Below are positions 7,544 through 20,128 of a stretch of DNA of 64,000 bases, one piece after another; the stretch's first letter is position 1, and each line of letters opens with the position of its first letter. Both the position numbers and the translations under genes were made by a program. The stretch spans positions 1,922,001 to 1,986,000 of the forward strand of contig NZ_CP044549.1 of assembly GCF_009859475.1 (NCBI RefSeq), given 5' to 3'. Origin of the DNA: Hydrogenophaga sp. BPS33. Lineage in GTDB: Bacteria; Pseudomonadota; Gammaproteobacteria; Burkholderiales; Burkholderiaceae_C. The notes below the pieces were generated by a model. The model was not told the origin of the DNA. It ran no database searches and saw only the letters and a program-made list of their open reading frames with translations.

Positions 7544-8239
7544 TCAGGCCACGAACCGGTAGCCCACCCCCGTTTCGGTCACAAGGTGGCGTGGCATCGA
7601 CGGCTGGGCCTCGATTTTCTTGCGCAGGTTGGCCATGTGCACGCGCACATAGTGCGAATCCTCCAGGTGCCCGGGGCCCCAGACGGCCTTGAGCAATTGC
7701 GCGTGGGTCACCACGCGGTCGGGCTGCGAGGCCAGGTGCGTCAGCAACCGGTATTCGATCGGCGTGAGGTGCAGCGCCTCGCCCGCGCGCTCGACCACGC
7801 GGCGCACCAGATCGATGCGGATGTCGCCGAAGCTGATCTGCGGCGCGCCGCCGGGCGTTTGCTGCTGGTGGCGGCGCAACTGGGCGCGCACGCGCGCGTT
7901 CAGCTCGCCCGCGCCAAAGGGCTTGACGAGGTAGTCGTCCGCGCCGGCGTCGAGCGCGGCAATCTTGCTGGCCTCGCCGCTGCGCGCCGACAACACGATC
8001 ACGGGGATGGCAGACCACTGGCGCAGTTCGCGGATCAGGTCCACGCCATCGCCATCGGGCAGGCCGAGGTCGAGCACGACCAGATCGGGCCGGCGCGTGC
8101 CCGCCTCGATCAAACCGCGCTGGTAGCTGCCGGACTCGTGCACGCTGTGCCCCTCGGCCTCCAGCGCCAGGCGCACGAAGCGGCGGATGTGGTCGTCGTC
8201 TTCAACGAGCAAGATCTGGCTGCCAGGGCTTTGCATCAC
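7544..8239 (-). CDS. kdpE: KdpE response regulator
   Basis: A 231-residue OmpR-family response regulator that activates the kdp operon when potassium is limiting or under osmotic stress. The receiver domain (residues ~8-120) has the acidic triad EDDD at 13-16, the phospho-acceptor Asp57 in VVLDLGLPDGDG and the conserved Lys in DDYLVKPF. The winged-helix DNA-binding domain spans ~130-228 (LTPIEYRLLTHLASQPDRVV, then SHYVRVHMANLRKKIE). It overlaps the end of kdpD by 4 bases (ATGA), which implies translational coupling, and it is the last gene of kdpFABCDE. Its likely binding sites are the phased repeats at 15545-15592. Confidence 0.96.
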   Translation of the reverse strand: MMQSPGSQILLVEDDDHIRRFVRLALEAEGHSVHESGSYQRGLIEAGTRRPDLVVLDLGLPDGDGVDLIRELRQWSAIPVIVLSARSGEASKIAALDAGADDYLVKPFGAGELNARVRAQLRRHQQQTPGGAPQISFGDIRIDLVRRVVERAGEALHLTPIEYRLLTHLASQPDRVVTHAQLLKAVWGPGHLEDSHYVRVHMANLRKKIEAQPSMPRHLVTETGVGYRFVA

Positions 8240-10938
8240 GGGGACGTTTCCTCGGTGTGTGCGCCCAGGTCGGACGGGGGCGCGCCGCGGGGCAGGGTGA
8301 TCACGATGCGCGCACCTTGCACCGCGCCGTCGACCACGCGGTTGTGGCCCTCGATGGTGCCACCATGGGCTTCGACGATCGCGCGGCAGATGGCCAGGCC
8401 CAGGCCCACGCCGGGCGTGGCGCTCTCGCGCTGGCCGCGCTCGAACTTCTCGAACACGCGCGCTTCGTGGCCTTTGGGCAGCCCAGGTCCCTGGTCATCC
8501 ACCCGGAGGTCCACCGCGTCGCTGAGCGCGCGCGCCGAGAGTTGGATGGAGCTGCCCGGTGGCGTGTACTTGGCCGCGTTCTCCAGCAGGTTCACGAGCA
8601 CGCGTTCGATCAGCACCGCGTCCAGGTGCAGCAAGGGTAGCCCGTCGGGCAGGTCGACACGGATGTCGCGGCCTGCCAAGGCAGCGCCACAGGCCGCGAT
8701 CGCACTGCCCACCACTTCCTCCAGCGGCAGCCACGCGCGGTTGAGTTGCACCGCACCCGCCTGCAGGCGGGCCATGTCGAGCAGGTTGTTCACCTGCGCG
8801 TTCATGCGCTGGGCCGATTGCCGCACCGCGTTCACCACGTCGCGCTGTGCGTTGCTGAGCGCCGGTGGCGTGAGTTCCAGCGCATCGGCCAGGCCGACCA
8901 GCGAGGCCAGCGGCGTGCGCAGGTCGTGCGAGATGGCCGAGAGCAGCGAGTTGCGCAAGCGCTCGGACTCGATCTGCACCGTGCTGTGTTGCGCCACCTC
9001 GATGTAGTGGATGCGTTCGAGCGAAATGGCCAGCAACGAGGCGCAGGTCTGCAGCAGGCGGCGCTGCTCGATGCTCCAGGGCCGTTCGCCCGGCGGTTCG
9101 ACCACCAGCACGCCGCGCACGCGCATGGGGGCGTTCAGGGGCAAGACGAGGCAGGCGCTGGCGGGCAAGGTGTGCGTGCCGCGCCCCGCCTCTTCGCCGC
9201 GTTCGAACGCCCATTGCGCCACCGCGGTGTCGACGGGAGCGGTGCCGCCGCCGATGGTGATCAACTGGTCGTGCTCGTCGGCCACCAGCAGCGTGGAGCG
9301 CGCGCGGAACTCGCCCACGAGAAAGCGCGACCCGATCTCGGCCACCTGCGTGGCCAGCAGCGCGGCGGAGAGGTCGCGCGACATGTCGTACAGGCTGCGC
9401 ACGCGGTGTTCGCGTTGCGTGGCCGCCGCCGCCTGCTGCTGGAGGACCGCGGTGAGCTGGCCCACCACCAGCGCCACCACCAGCATGACGCCGAAGGTGA
9501 CGAGGTACTCCACGTCGCTCACCGCGAAATTGTGGAACGGGGGCACGAACAGAAAGTCGAACAGCGCCACGCCGAGGAACGCCGCAAGCACGGCCGGGCC
9601 CCGGCCCAGCACCAGCGCGATGCCGACCACCGCGAGCAGGAACAGCATGACGATGTTGCTGCGCTCCAGCACATCGCGCAGCGGCGTCACCAGCAAAGCG
9701 GTGAGCAGGCAGGCGGCAGCGGCCCACGCGTAGCCGCGCCAACGCCCCTCCTGGGGTTTGGCGTGCTGGGTTGCGCGCGGCGGCGCCGAGGCGGGCACGG
9801 CCACCTGCACCAGGTCCAGGTCGTCGGCGTGTTGGGCCACGCGGTCGGCCACGGCGTGTTGCCAAGGCCATCGGCGCGCGTGGCGCCGGCCCAGTACCAG
9901 CCGGACCAGGTTGTGTTCGCGCGCGTAGCGCACCAGCGCGGCAGCGGGGTCGGTGGACGTGAGCGTGGCAGTGGTTGCGCCCAGGGATTCGGCCAGGCGC
10001 AGCGCGCGTTGCGTGGTCTCGTCCACCGGATGTCCCGGCGTTTCCACATGCGCGGCGTGCCAGGGCACGTCGAGCTGCACGGCCATGCGCGCGGCGCTGC
10101 GCACCACCTTCTCGGCATGCGCGCCCGGCCCGATGCCGGCCAGCAGCGACCCGCGGGTGGGCCACACCGGTTGCGCTGCCACGCCACGCCGGTAGGCGCG
10201 CATCTGGTCGTCCACGCGGTCGGCGGTGCGGCGCAGCGCCAGCTCGCGCAGCGCGAGCAGGTTGCCCTTGCGGAAGAAGTTGGCCGCGGCACGCTCGGCA
10301 CGTTGGTCGTCGCCGTGCGGCAGGTATACCTTGCCGGCTTTCAGGCGTTCCAGCAGTTCGTCGGGCGGCAGGTCCACCACCACCACTTCGTCTGCGCCGT
10401 CGAAGAAGCGGTCGGGCACGGTCTCCCAGACGCGGATGCCGGTGATGCCGCTCACGATGTCGTTCAGGCTCTCCAGGTGCTGCACGTTCATGGTCGTCCA
10501 CACGTCGATGCCGGCGGCCAGCAGTTCCTCGGCGTCCTGCCATCGCTTGGGGTGGCGCGCGCCGGCCAGGTTGCTGTGGGCCAGTTCGTCGAGCAGCACC
10601 AGGGCTTGGCCGGGGTGCTGTTCACCGAAGTCCAGGGCGGCGTCGAGGTCGAGCTCCGACAACGTGCGGCCGCGGTAGGGCACGGCAAGCAGGGGCAGGC
10701 GGACCAGCCCGCGCGCGAGGGCCTCGGTGTCGGGCCGGCCGTGGGTTTCCACCACGCCCACGGCCACCGGCGTGCCCTGGGCCATCGCGGCGTGCGCGGC
10801 CGCGAGCATGGCGTAGGTCTTGCCGACACCGGCCGATGCGCCGAAGAAGATCTTCAGATTGCCGCGGCGCTCGCGTGTCTCGGCCTGTTGCACCTGGGCC
10901 AGCAGGGCGTCGGGGTCGGGGCGGGTGGGGGCGGGCAT
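8236..10938 (-). CDS. kdpD: KdpD sensor histidine kinase
   Basis: A 900-residue membrane sensor kinase, close to the ~894 residues of E. coli KdpD. Domains in order: KdpD N-terminal domain with a Walker A motif GASAGVGKTYAML (~residues 33-45); a USP-like domain (~260-380, GRRHARRWPW); four closely spaced transmembrane helices (~405-505, DUF4118); a GAF-like region (~530-650); HisKA with SAISHDLRTPLASLVG (phospho-His near 680); and a HATPase with NLLENAAKYT, DQGPGLPKG and GVGLGLAICRAIVEAHGG. It senses low potassium or turgor and phosphorylates KdpE. It starts 44 bases after kdpC and overlaps kdpE by 4 bases. Confidence 0.96.
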   Translation of the reverse strand: MPAPTRPDPDALLAQVQQAETRERRGNLKIFFGASAGVGKTYAMLAAAHAAMAQGTPVAVGVVETHGRPDTEALARGLVRLPLLAVPYRGRTLSELDLDAALDFGEQHPGQALVLLDELAHSNLAGARHPKRWQDAEELLAAGIDVWTTMNVQHLESLNDIVSGITGIRVWETVPDRFFDGADEVVVVDLPPDELLERLKAGKVYLPHGDDQRAERAAANFFRKGNLLALRELALRRTADRVDDQMRAYRRGVAAQPVWPTRGSLLAGIGPGAHAEKVVRSAARMAVQLDVPWHAAHVETPGHPVDETTQRALRLAESLGATTATLTSTDPAAALVRYAREHNLVRLVLGRRHARRWPWQHAVADRVAQHADDLDLVQVAVPASAPPRATQHAKPQEGRWRGYAWAAAACLLTALLVTPLRDVLERSNIVMLFLLAVVGIALVLGRGPAVLAAFLGVALFDFLFVPPFHNFAVSDVEYLVTFGVMLVVALVVGQLTAVLQQQAAAATQREHRVRSLYDMSRDLSAALLATQVAEIGSRFLVGEFRARSTLLVADEHDQLITIGGGTAPVDTAVAQWAFERGEEAGRGTHTLPASACLVLPLNAPMRVRGVLVVEPPGERPWSIEQRRLLQTCASLLAISLERIHYIEVAQHSTVQIESERLRNSLLSAISHDLRTPLASLVGLADALELTPPALSNAQRDVVNAVRQSAQRMNAQVNNLLDMARLQAGAVQLNRAWLPLEEVVGSAIAACGAALAGRDIRVDLPDGLPLLHLDAVLIERVLVNLLENAAKYTPPGSSIQLSARALSDAVDLRVDDQGPGLPKGHEARVFEKFERGQRESATPGVGLGLAICRAIVEAHGGTIEGHNRVVDGAVQGARIVITLPRGAPPSDLGAHTEETSP

Positions 10939-10982
10939 TCAGGGGGCGTCGCGTCGATGGGGTGCATTGTCACGCTTGTCGC

Positions 10983-11576
10983 TCATGGCCGCTGCGCATC
11001 GAGCGCGAGGTTCAGCGCCAGCACGTTCACGCGCGGCTCGCCGAGAAAGCCGAACGCCACGCCTTCGGTGTGCGCGTCCACCAGAGCCGCTACCGCCTCG
11101 GGGGCGAGCCCGCGTGCCCGAGCCACGCGCGCCACCTGGTAGCGCGCGGCGGCCACGCTGATGTGGGGATCCAGGCCGCTGGCGGAGGCGGTCACCAGAT
11201 CCACCGGCACCGGCGTTTCGTTGCCCGGGTCGGCCGCGCGCAGGGCGTCGATGCGCGCCTTCACCGCCTCGGCCAGTGCCGGGGCACTGGGGCCGAGGTT
11301 GGAGCCGGAAGAGGCGGCGGCGTTGTAGGGCTCGGGTGCGGTGGCCGAAGGGCGACCCCAGAAATGACCCGGTTGCGTGAACGCCTGGCCGATCAGCGTG
11401 GAGCCCATGGTCTGGCCGTCGCGCTGGATCAGGCTACCCTGTGCCTGGCGCGGCAAGACCGTTTGCGCCACGCCGGTGACGACGAGGGGATACAGCAGAC
11501 CGGTGACGATGGAGAGGATGGCGAACAGCGCGAGGGCAGGGCGCAGCACGGGTTGGGAAGAGCTTGGGGTGTTCAT
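10983..11576 (-). CDS. kdpC: KdpC subunit of potassium-transporting ATPase
   Basis: A 197-residue KdpC with one N-terminal transmembrane helix (~residues 12-36, [20 protein letters not shown]). It has the family signatures [49 protein letters not shown] and the C-terminal [11 protein letters not shown]. KdpC stabilises the KdpFABC complex and raises the apparent ATP affinity of KdpB. It lies 18 bases after kdpB. The length is normal (E. coli 190). Confidence 0.96.
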   Translation of the reverse strand: MNTPSSSQPVLRPALALFAILSIVTGLLYPLVVTGVAQTVLPRQAQGSLIQRDGQTMGSTLIGQAFTQPGHFWGRPSATAPEPYNAAASSGSNLGPSAPALAEAVKARIDALRAADPGNETPVPVDLVTASASGLDPHISVAAARYQVARVARARGLAPEAVAALVDAHTEGVAFGFLGEPRVNVLALNLALDAQRP

Positions 11577-11594
11577 TTGAAGGTCCTTGGAGGT

Positions 11595-13679
<2,085 letters not shown>

Positions 13680-13689
13680 GGTGTTTCTT

Positions 13690-15396
13690 TCAGCGCGTCC
13701 ACAGCGTCAGGTGTTCGGCCACCGGGCCCAGCGCCAGTGCGGGCACGTAGTTCAACAGCCCCACCAGCAGCACGGTACCGATCAGCAGCGCGACAAACAG
13801 CGGGCCGTGGGTGGGCAGGGTGCCGTCGGTGGCGGCGGCACGTTGCTTGGCCGCGAGCGAACCGGCCATGGCCAGCACTGGCACGATCACGCCGAAGCGG
13901 CCGAACAGCATCGCCAGGCCGAGCAGCACGTTGTAGAACGGTGTGTTGGCCGACAGGCCTGCAAAGGCGCTGCCGTTGTTGTTGGCGGCCGAGGTGAGGG
14001 CGTACAGCACCTCGGCGAAGCCGTGCGCTCCAGGGTCTTGAATGCCGGCGCGGCCCGCGTCGGTCATGACCGCGATGGCCGTGCCCGCCAGCACCAGCAA
14101 GGGCGTGACGAGGATGGCGATGGCCACCATCTTCATCTCGTGTGCCTCGATCTTCTTGCCCAGGTAGGCCGGTGTGCGGCCGATCATCAGGCCCGCCACG
14201 AACACTGCCATGATGGCGAACACCAGCATGCCGTAGAGGCCCGCGCCCACGCCACCGAACACCACCTCGCCGAGCTGCATCTGCACCAACGGCACCATGC
14301 CGCCCAGGGGCGTGAAGCTGTCGTGCATGGCGTTCACCGCACCACAGCTCGCGGCCGTGGTGACCACGGCGAACAGGCTGGACGCGTGGATGCCGAAGCG
14401 CACCTCCTTGCCTTCCATGTTGCCGCCGGATTGAAGCGCGCTCGCGGTCTGGTCGGCGCCCAGCGCGGCGAGCACCGGGTTGCCCTGTTGTTCGAACGCG
14501 GTGGCCGCGACCACGAAGGCGACGAACAGGACCGTCATGGCGGCCAACACGGCCAGGCCTTGGCGGCGGTCGCCCACCATGCGGCCGAACACGAAGCACA
14601 GCGTGGCCGGGATCAGGAAGATCGCGATCATCTGCACGAAGTTGGCCAGCGCCGTGGGGTTCTCGAACGGGTGCGCCGAGTTTGCGTTGAAGAAGCCTCC
14701 GCCATTGGTGCCCAGCATCTTGATGGCCAATTGCGAGGCCACTGGGCCCATGGCCAGGGTTTGCGTGCCGCCCTCCAGCGTGGATGCTTGCACGTAGGCC
14801 GAGAGGTTCTGGATCACGCCCTGGCCGACAAAAAACACCGCGAACCCCAGCGCGAGTGGCAGCAGTACCCACAGCGTGGCGCGCGTCAGATCGACCCATA
14901 CGTTGCCGATGCTTTGCGCCGAGTGGCGCGAGAAGCCGCGCACCAGTGCGACCACCACTGCGATGCCGGTGGCGGCCGAGAGAAAGTTCTGCACCGTCAG
15001 GCCCAGCATCTGCACCAGGTAGCCCATGGTGGATTCACCGCCATAGCCCTGCCAGTTGGTGTTGGTCATGAAACTGATGGCGGTGTTGAAGGCCGAGTCC
15101 GGCGTGACCGCGCCAAAGCCCTGCGGGTTCAGCGGCAGCACGTACTGCAGGCGCTGCAGCGCGTACACCGCGAGCAGGCCCAGGCCGTTGAAGATCAGCA
15201 GACCCAGCGTGTAGCGCAGCCAGCCCGATTCCTGTTCGGGCCGTACGCCCGCGATGCGCCAGAGGGGTCGCTCCAGGCGTTGGCCGAACGCGAAGCGGCC
15301 CGCCATCACCGCGTCGATTGCGCGCGCCAGTGGCCAGGCCAGCGCGAACAACACGCCCAGAAAGACCGCCAGCTGCAGCCAGGCAGCGCCGCTCAT
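13690..15396 (-). CDS. kdpA: KdpA potassium-binding channel subunit
   Basis: A 568-residue channel-like subunit of the SKT superfamily with ten or more transmembrane segments. The four selectivity-filter loops are recognisable: [36 protein letters not shown] and [11 protein letters not shown]. KdpA captures extracellular potassium with high affinity. Its ATG overlaps the kdpF stop codon (ATGA), so the two are translationally coupled. The start at 15396 agrees with the usual N-terminus (transmembrane helix near residues 6-24). Confidence 0.97.
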   Translation of the reverse strand: MSGAAWLQLAVFLGVLFALAWPLARAIDAVMAGRFAFGQRLERPLWRIAGVRPEQESGWLRYTLGLLIFNGLGLLAVYALQRLQYVLPLNPQGFGAVTPDSAFNTAISFMTNTNWQGYGGESTMGYLVQMLGLTVQNFLSAATGIAVVVALVRGFSRHSAQSIGNVWVDLTRATLWVLLPLALGFAVFFVGQGVIQNLSAYVQASTLEGGTQTLAMGPVASQLAIKMLGTNGGGFFNANSAHPFENPTALANFVQMIAIFLIPATLCFVFGRMVGDRRQGLAVLAAMTVLFVAFVVAATAFEQQGNPVLAALGADQTASALQSGGNMEGKEVRFGIHASSLFAVVTTAASCGAVNAMHDSFTPLGGMVPLVQMQLGEVVFGGVGAGLYGMLVFAIMAVFVAGLMIGRTPAYLGKKIEAHEMKMVAIAILVTPLLVLAGTAIAVMTDAGRAGIQDPGAHGFAEVLYALTSAANNNGSAFAGLSANTPFYNVLLGLAMLFGRFGVIVPVLAMAGSLAAKQRAAATDGTLPTHGPLFVALLIGTVLLVGLLNYVPALALGPVAEHLTLWTR

Positions 15397-15497
15397 GGCC
15401 GCACCCCCTCAGCGGGTTGCAGGCGTTGGCACAGGCAGGCCAGGCCCCAGACGAGCAGGCCGCACGCAGCGGCCAGGCCCAGGTAGAGGAAGTCCAT
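15393..15497 (-). CDS. kdpF: KdpF small membrane subunit
   Basis: A 34-residue single-span protein, [18 protein letters not shown] at its N-terminus, with a basic polar tail. KdpF stabilises the KdpABC complex in the membrane. Support: position directly before kdpA with an ATGA overlap, the length (E. coli KdpF is 29 residues), one hydrophobic helix, and a GGAG-type site 6-9 bases before ATG 15497. It is too short for standard gene finders and easily missed. KdpF sequences are poorly conserved, so the call leans on context. Confidence 0.85.
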   Translation of the reverse strand: MDFLYLGLAAACGLLVWGLACLCQRLQPAEGVRP

Positions 15498-15544
15498 TCG
15501 GTTCTCCGTTCATGAGGATGAACCGATGCTAGGAATGCCCGCAT

Positions 15545-15592
15545 CAAGACCAGCACAAGACTTCGGGCCGCGGTCTCAAGAAAGTATCAAGA
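15545..15592 (-). promoter_or_regulatory. phased repeat array upstream of kdpF (putative KdpE operator)
   Basis: Four copies of TCTTG on the minus strand (CAAGA on plus, starting at 15545, 15556, 15577 and 15588) are spaced 11, 21 and 11 bases apart, that is one, two and one helical turns. OmpR-family regulators bind direct repeats with 11-base spacing. The array ends 48 bases before the kdpF start, a suitable distance for activation. The E. coli KdpE consensus itself is not present. Confidence 0.55.
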
Positions 15593-15640
15593 CGCTGCGG
15601 CACCGAGCAGGCACGAGCGCTTGCGAGAGAGGCAGGACGT

Positions 15641-16309
15641 TCAGGTCGCAGCGGCAGCGCTCAACAAACCCTTGCGCTCGATGAAGCGCACCACCTCGTC
15701 CACCCCCGCCAGCGTTTTCAGGTTGGTCATCACCCAGGGCCGGCGCTCGGTGTCGGGCCGCATGCGCGCGGTGTCGACCTTCATCACCTCCAGGTCCGCG
15801 CCCACGTGCGGTGCCAGGTCGGTCTTGTTGATGACGAAGAGGTCGCTCTTGGTGATGCCCGGGCCGCCCTTGCGCGGGATCTTCTCGCCGGCGGCGACGT
15901 CGATCACGTAGACCGTGAGGTCCGAGAGTTCGGGACTGAAGGTGGCGGCCAGGTTGTCGCCGCCGCTCTCGATGAACACCACGTCGGCATTCGGAAACTG
16001 CTCGAGCATGCGGTCGATGGCTTCAAGGTTGATCGAGGCGTCTTCGCGGATCGCGGTGTGCGGGCAGCCACCGGTCTCTACACCCATGATGCGTTCGGCG
16101 GGCAATGCGCCGCTCACGGTGAGCAGGCGCTGGTCTTCCTTGGTGTAGATGTCGTTGGTGATGGCCACCAGGTCGTACTGCGCGCGCATGGCTTTGCAGA
16201 GCATTTCGAGCAAGGTGGTCTTGCCCGAGCCGACGGGGCCGCCGATGCCCACGCGCAGGGGCGGCAGGGTTTTGGTGCGGCGGGGGATGTGGTGAAGAGG
16301 CGAGGTCAT
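15641..16309 (-). CDS. ureG: urease accessory GTPase UreG
   Basis: A 222-residue SIMIBI GTPase that delivers nickel during urease activation. Motifs: P-loop [13 protein letters not shown] near residues 23-35, the metal-binding VETGGCPHT (CPH), FIESGGDN, and the guanine-specificity NKTD. The N-terminal His-rich tail is short (LHHIPRR). The ATG at 16309 overlaps the ureF stop by 4 bases; a longer open frame upstream belongs to ureF sequence in another frame and is not used. It is the last gene of the urease operon. Confidence 0.96.
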   Translation of the reverse strand: MTSPLHHIPRRTKTLPPLRVGIGGPVGSGKTTLLEMLCKAMRAQYDLVAITNDIYTKEDQRLLTVSGALPAERIMGVETGGCPHTAIREDASINLEAIDRMLEQFPNADVVFIESGGDNLAATFSPELSDLTVYVIDVAAGEKIPRKGGPGITKSDLFVINKTDLAPHVGADLEVMKVDTARMRPDTERRPWVMTNLKTLAGVDEVVRFIERKGLLSAAAAT

Positions 16310-17019
16310 GAGCGGAAGAGCCGTGAGTACTGGGTTTCGTGGCGGGCAGACAAGATGGCGAGCAACGGCGTGAAAGCCTGTCGGGACGCGTCGTCCAGTG
16401 ACAGGGCGTGGTCCACCGCCTCGGGAATCTGTTGGGCCAGGCGCGCCAGCATGCGCTGCCCGGCGCTCTGCCCCAGCGGCACCGACTTGATGGCGGCCTG
16501 CACCATGTTCTCGGCCCAGCCGAAGGCATAGCCCAGCAGGCTGTCGCGCACGCTGCCATCGGTGCAGGCGGCCGCGCAGGCGCAGGCCACGGGGTAGGTC
16601 GGTGGGTCCAGGCGCGCGGCCTGCAACTGCTCGAACACGCCCGCGCCCAGCTCGCCGAGCTGGCGCGCCCATTCGAGCAGGGAGCGGCCCATCTGTTCGG
16701 TCTGCAGGCGCAGTTCGGCGGTTTCGCGGGTGTGCAGTACCCAGGCATTCAGTGCGGCAATGCGCGTCATGTCGTGCGCGCGCCATGCGGGAATGGCCTG
16801 CGCCGCCACCGCGAGGTCGGCGCGCGACAGGCCCAGGTGCATCTGGTCGATGAGCCAGGTGGTGGCGCTGGATTCGTCGTGCACGAGGCCTGCGTCCACC
16901 GCGGCCTCCAGGCCTTCGGAGTACGAGAAGCCGCCCACCGGCAGCGCGGGCGAGGCCAGCCAGAGAATCTTCAGCAGACTCGCGTCCGAGCGCTGCGCCG
17001 CAAGCTCAGCCGTGGTCAT
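16306..17019 (-). CDS. ureF: urease accessory protein UreF
   Basis: A 237-residue all-helical accessory protein that, with UreD and UreG, forms the nickel-loading complex on apo-urease. Family features: [25 protein letters not shown] start (residues ~16-36), [20 protein letters not shown] near 190 and the C-terminal TQYSRLFRS tail that binds UreG. I place the start at ATG 17019, which overlaps ureE by 14 bases; a GTG at 17061 is possible but lies inside the His-rich tail of ureE. Coupled to ureG by an ATGA overlap. Confidence 0.94.
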   Translation of the reverse strand: MTTAELAAQRSDASLLKILWLASPALPVGGFSYSEGLEAAVDAGLVHDESSATTWLIDQMHLGLSRADLAVAAQAIPAWRAHDMTRIAALNAWVLHTRETAELRLQTEQMGRSLLEWARQLGELGAGVFEQLQAARLDPPTYPVACACAAACTDGSVRDSLLGYAFGWAENMVQAAIKSVPLGQSAGQRMLARLAQQIPEAVDHALSLDDASRQAFTPLLAILSARHETQYSRLFRS

Positions 17020-17509
17020 GTCCGTGGTGGTGAGGGCCGTGTCCGTGTCCACCGTAGGCACCCCCTTCCGGTTCGAACGGCTCGCGCACCTCGTCCACCG
17101 TGAGGTGCATGGCGCGCAACATGTCGGCCAGCACGTGGTCCGGTTCGATCTTGAGGTGGTCGGGCCGGAGTTCGATCGGCACGTGCCGGTTGCCCAGGTG
17201 GTAGGCCGCGCGCATGAGGTCGAAGGCCTGGTCCTGTACGGGGTGGTCGGGGCAGGCGGTGATGCGCATCACCGCTTGCGGCGCGGCCACCACGCGCAGC
17301 AGCGAACCATCCTGCGTGAGCAGCACGTCGCCGCCGCGCACGACGGTGCCGCGCGGCAGGAACACGCCGACGTGGCGCTCGTCGGAGGCCACGGCGTCGA
17401 AGCGGCTTTTCTGGCGCAGGTCCCAGTCCAGCACGAGCTGCGCGGCGCGCTGCACCAGCGGCACGGCCAGGCCCTGCCCTTGGGGAATCAGTTTGGAGAC
17501 TTGCAGCAT
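17006..17509 (-). CDS. ureE: urease accessory nickel metallochaperone UreE
   Basis: A 167-residue UreE. The N-terminal peptide-binding domain ([12 protein letters not shown], then [19 protein letters not shown]) is followed by the ferredoxin-like metal domain with [10 protein letters not shown], which carries the conserved nickel-binding His, and a C-terminal His-rich tail ending [16 protein letters not shown] 17509 is the start; a longer frame to 17710 is shadow sequence of ureC. It stores or delivers nickel for urease assembly. It lies 10 bases after ureC. Confidence 0.96.
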   Translation of the reverse strand: MLQVSKLIPQGQGLAVPLVQRAAQLVLDWDLRQKSRFDAVASDERHVGVFLPRGTVVRGGDVLLTQDGSLLRVVAAPQAVMRITACPDHPVQDQAFDLMRAAYHLGNRHVPIELRPDHLKIEPDHVLADMLRAMHLTVDEVREPFEPEGGAYGGHGHGPHHHGHDHG

Positions 17510-17519
17510 GGGGATGGGC

Positions 17520-19238
17520 TCAGAACAGGAAGTAGCGCTGTGCCATCGGCAGCTGGCTCGCGGGTTCGCAGGTGAGCAGCACGCCGTCGGCGCGCACCGC
17601 GTAGGTCTGCGCGTCGATCTCCATGCGCGGCAGCAGGCTGTTGTGCACCATGTGCGCCTTGGTGACGCCACGGCAGCCTTGCACGGCCGAGAGCGTCTTG
17701 CGCAAGCCATAGCGCTCGCCCACGCCCGCGCTCAGCGCCGCCTGCGACACGAAGGTGAGCGAGCTCTGCGCGGTGGCGCCACCGAAGCTGCCGAACATGG
17801 GCCGGTAGTGCACCGGTTGCGGTGTAGGAATGGATGCGTTCGGGTCGCCCATGGCGGCCAGCGCGATGCTGCCGCCCTTGAGCACGGTGGTGGGCTTGAC
17901 GCCGAAGAAGGCGGGCTTCCACACCACCAGGTCGGCCCACTTGCCGACTTCGATGGAGCCGACGATGTGCGCGATGCCGTGTGCGATGGCGGGGTTGACT
18001 GTGTACTTGGCGATGTAGCGCTTGACGCGGAAGTTGTCGTGGCGCGTGTTGTCTTCGGGCAGGGTGCCGCGTTGCGCCTTCATCTTGTCCGCCGTCTGCC
18101 ACGTGCGGATGATGACTTCGCCCACGCGGCCCATGGCCTGGCTGTCGCTGCTCATCATGCTGATGGCGCCCATGTCGTGCAGGATGTCTTCGGCCGCAAT
18201 CGTCTCGCGGCGGATGCGGCTCTCGGCGAAGGCCAGGTCTTCGGCGATGCCCGCGTCCAGGTGGTGGCACACCATGAGCATGTCCACATGCTCGTCGAGC
18301 GTGTTCACCGTGTAGGGCATGGTGGGGTTGGTGGAGGAGGGCAGGAAGTTGGCTTCGCCCACCACACGCAGGATGTCGGGCGCATGGCCACCGCCCGCGC
18401 CTTCGGTGTGGAAGGCGCAGAGCGTGCGGCCTTTGGTGGCGGCGATGGTGTCTTCCACGAAGCCCGATTCGTTGAGCGTGTCGCTGTGAATCGCGACCTG
18501 CACGTCGGCCTCTTCGGCCACGCTCAGACAGTTGTCGATCGCCGAAGGCGTCGTGCCCCAGTCTTCGTGCAGCTTCAAGCCGATCACACCGGCGTGGATC
18601 TGTTCGTGCACAGCTGCGGGCAGGCTGGCGTTGCCTTTGCCCAGGAAACCGAGGTTCATCGGCAGGCCGTCGGCCGCCTGCAGCATGCGCTCGATGTGCC
18701 AGGGGCCGGGCGTGCAGGTGGTGGCGAAGGTGCCGGTGGCCGGGCCGGTGCCGCCACCGAGCATGGTGGTGATGCCCGAGGTGAGCGCTTCGTCCACCTG
18801 TTGCGGGCAGATGAAATGGATGTGGCTGTCGATGCCACCGGCCGTGACGATGTGGCCCTCGCAACTGATCACTTCGGTGCCCGGGCCGATGACGATGTCC
18901 ACGCCGGGCTGCGTGTCGGGGTTGCCGGCCTTGCCGATGGCGACGATGCGCCCGCCCTTCAAACCGATGTCGGCCTTGACGATGCCCCAGTGGTCGACGA
19001 TCACCGCGTTGGTCATGACGGTGTCGACGGTGCCTTCGGCGCGCGTGCGCTGCGACTGCGCCATGCCATCGCGAATGGTCTTGCCGCCGCCGAACTTCAC
19101 TTCCTCTCCATAGCCACCGGCGGCGAGGGTGAAGTCTTTTTCGATCTCGATGAACAGGCCGGTGTCGGCCAGGCGCAGGCGGTCGCCCACGGTCGGGCCG
19201 AACATGCCGGCGTAGGCGCTGCGGGAGATGGTGGCCAT
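17520..19238 (-). CDS. ureC: urease alpha subunit UreC
   Basis: A 572-residue catalytic subunit that hydrolyses urea to ammonia and carbamate. The active-site elements are present: [10 protein letters not shown] (nickel ligands), GLKLHEDWG with the carbamylated lysine, [20 protein letters not shown] with the flap His, [17 protein letters not shown] with the nickel-ligand Asp. The N-terminus [19 protein letters not shown] fixes the start at ATG 19238. One base separates it from the ureB stop. No lesions are visible, so a functional enzyme is expected, provided the distant ureD is expressed. Confidence 0.98.
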   Translation of the reverse strand: MATISRSAYAGMFGPTVGDRLRLADTGLFIEIEKDFTLAAGGYGEEVKFGGGKTIRDGMAQSQRTRAEGTVDTVMTNAVIVDHWGIVKADIGLKGGRIVAIGKAGNPDTQPGVDIVIGPGTEVISCEGHIVTAGGIDSHIHFICPQQVDEALTSGITTMLGGGTGPATGTFATTCTPGPWHIERMLQAADGLPMNLGFLGKGNASLPAAVHEQIHAGVIGLKLHEDWGTTPSAIDNCLSVAEEADVQVAIHSDTLNESGFVEDTIAATKGRTLCAFHTEGAGGGHAPDILRVVGEANFLPSSTNPTMPYTVNTLDEHVDMLMVCHHLDAGIAEDLAFAESRIRRETIAAEDILHDMGAISMMSSDSQAMGRVGEVIIRTWQTADKMKAQRGTLPEDNTRHDNFRVKRYIAKYTVNPAIAHGIAHIVGSIEVGKWADLVVWKPAFFGVKPTTVLKGGSIALAAMGDPNASIPTPQPVHYRPMFGSFGGATAQSSLTFVSQAALSAGVGERYGLRKTLSAVQGCRGVTKAHMVHNSLLPRMEIDAQTYAVRADGVLLTCEPASQLPMAQRYFLF

Positions 19239-19239
19239 G

Positions 19240-19545
19240 TCAGAGCTTTCCTTGAACGAGGCCGCGAAAGCCGTGGACGATGCGAGCACCCGCGAAGTCC
19301 ACCAGCTCGACCGTGCGTTGCTGGCCCGGCTCGAAGCGCACGGCGGTGCCGCTGGCGATGTTCAGGCGCATGCCCCGCGCGGCGGCACGGTCGAAGTCCA
19401 GCGCGCCATTGGTTTCAGCGAAGTGGTAGTGCGAGCCCACTTGAATGGGGCGCTCGGCGCCGTTCTTCACCACCAGGGTGAGCGTGCGCCGGCCGGGGTT
19501 GAGCGGGTGTTCTCCCGCGTCGGTGAGGAGTTCGCCGGGGATCAT
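19240..19545 (-). CDS. ureB: urease beta subunit UreB
   Basis: A 101-residue structural subunit. It begins [19 protein letters not shown] and contains [12 protein letters not shown] and [19 protein letters not shown], all diagnostic for UreB. It follows hupE by 4 bases and precedes ureC by one base, so these genes form one transcript. Confidence 0.97.
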   Translation of the reverse strand: MIPGELLTDAGEHPLNPGRRTLTLVVKNGAERPIQVGSHYHFAETNGALDFDRAAARGMRLNIASGTAVRFEPGQQRTVELVDFAGARIVHGFRGLVQGKL

Positions 19546-19549
19546 GTGT

Positions 19550-20122
19550 TCAGCCCGCGATGAGCGACAACACCATGTTCACGCCGAAGAGCGCGACCAC
19601 AGCACCGACAGCCCGTGGCAGCCACACGCTCTGGCGTTTCAACGCGAGACCCAGGCCGACGCCGCACACGTGCAGCAGTGCGGTGCCGACCAACATGCCG
19701 ATCAGCGCGCCGGTGCCGTTGAGTTCCTGGCCGTGGGCCGCGCCATGGAACAGCGCGAAGGCGCCGACCAGTACCGCACCGGCGGCCGCAGGCAGTTGAA
19801 TGCGAGCCGCCAGCAAGAGCCCCACCACCAGCATCGAGGCCGCGATCATCGGCTCGATCGCCGGAAATGCGATACCTGTCTGTGCCAGCAGCGCACCGGC
19901 CAGCAGCGTGCCGGCGAAGGCCAGTGGCGCGGCCCAGATGCGTGTGGTCGTCATCGCGCTCCACACGCCCACGGCCAGCATGGCGGCCAGGTGGTCCAGC
20001 CCGGTGATGGGGTGCAGGAAGCCGGTGAGGAAACCGCCGTGGTCATGGGCGTCGCCCACGTGCGCGAAGGCGGAAATCGACACGGCAGCGAGGGCCAGCG
20101 GGAGCAGGTGTTTGAGCTTCAT
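19550..20122 (-). CDS. ureJ: HupE/UreJ family nickel permease
   Basis: A 190-residue membrane protein with a cleavable or signal-like N-terminus (residues 1-20), then [30 protein letters not shown]. This HPITGLDH motif is the signature of HupE/UreJ metal transporters. Six further hydrophobic segments end at SLIAG. A second His motif, [10 protein letters not shown], is also typical. It probably imports nickel for urease. It sits between ureA and ureB, a position known from other Comamonadaceae-type urease operons. Confidence 0.93.
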   Translation of the reverse strand: MKLKHLLPLALAAVSISAFAHVGDAHDHGGFLTGFLHPITGLDHLAAMLAVGVWSAMTTTRIWAAPLAFAGTLLAGALLAQTGIAFPAIEPMIAASMLVVGLLLAARIQLPAAAGAVLVGAFALFHGAAHGQELNGTGALIGMLVGTALLHVCGVGLGLALKRQSVWLPRAVGAVVALFGVNMVLSLIAG

Positions 20123-20128
20123 GGTGCT

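Noticed and set aside
8746..11142. Open frame of almost 800 codons on the plus strand opposite kdpD
   Set aside because: It is antisense to an intact kdpD, has no family motifs and results from the high GC content, which makes long shadow frames common. The same holds for 13582-15486 opposite kdpA and 53485-55875 opposite the LysR/Bug genes.
15498..15640. E. coli-type KdpE binding site upstream of kdpF
   Set aside because: The T-rich E. coli consensus is absent. Only the TCTTG array was kept, as a separate and tentative site.
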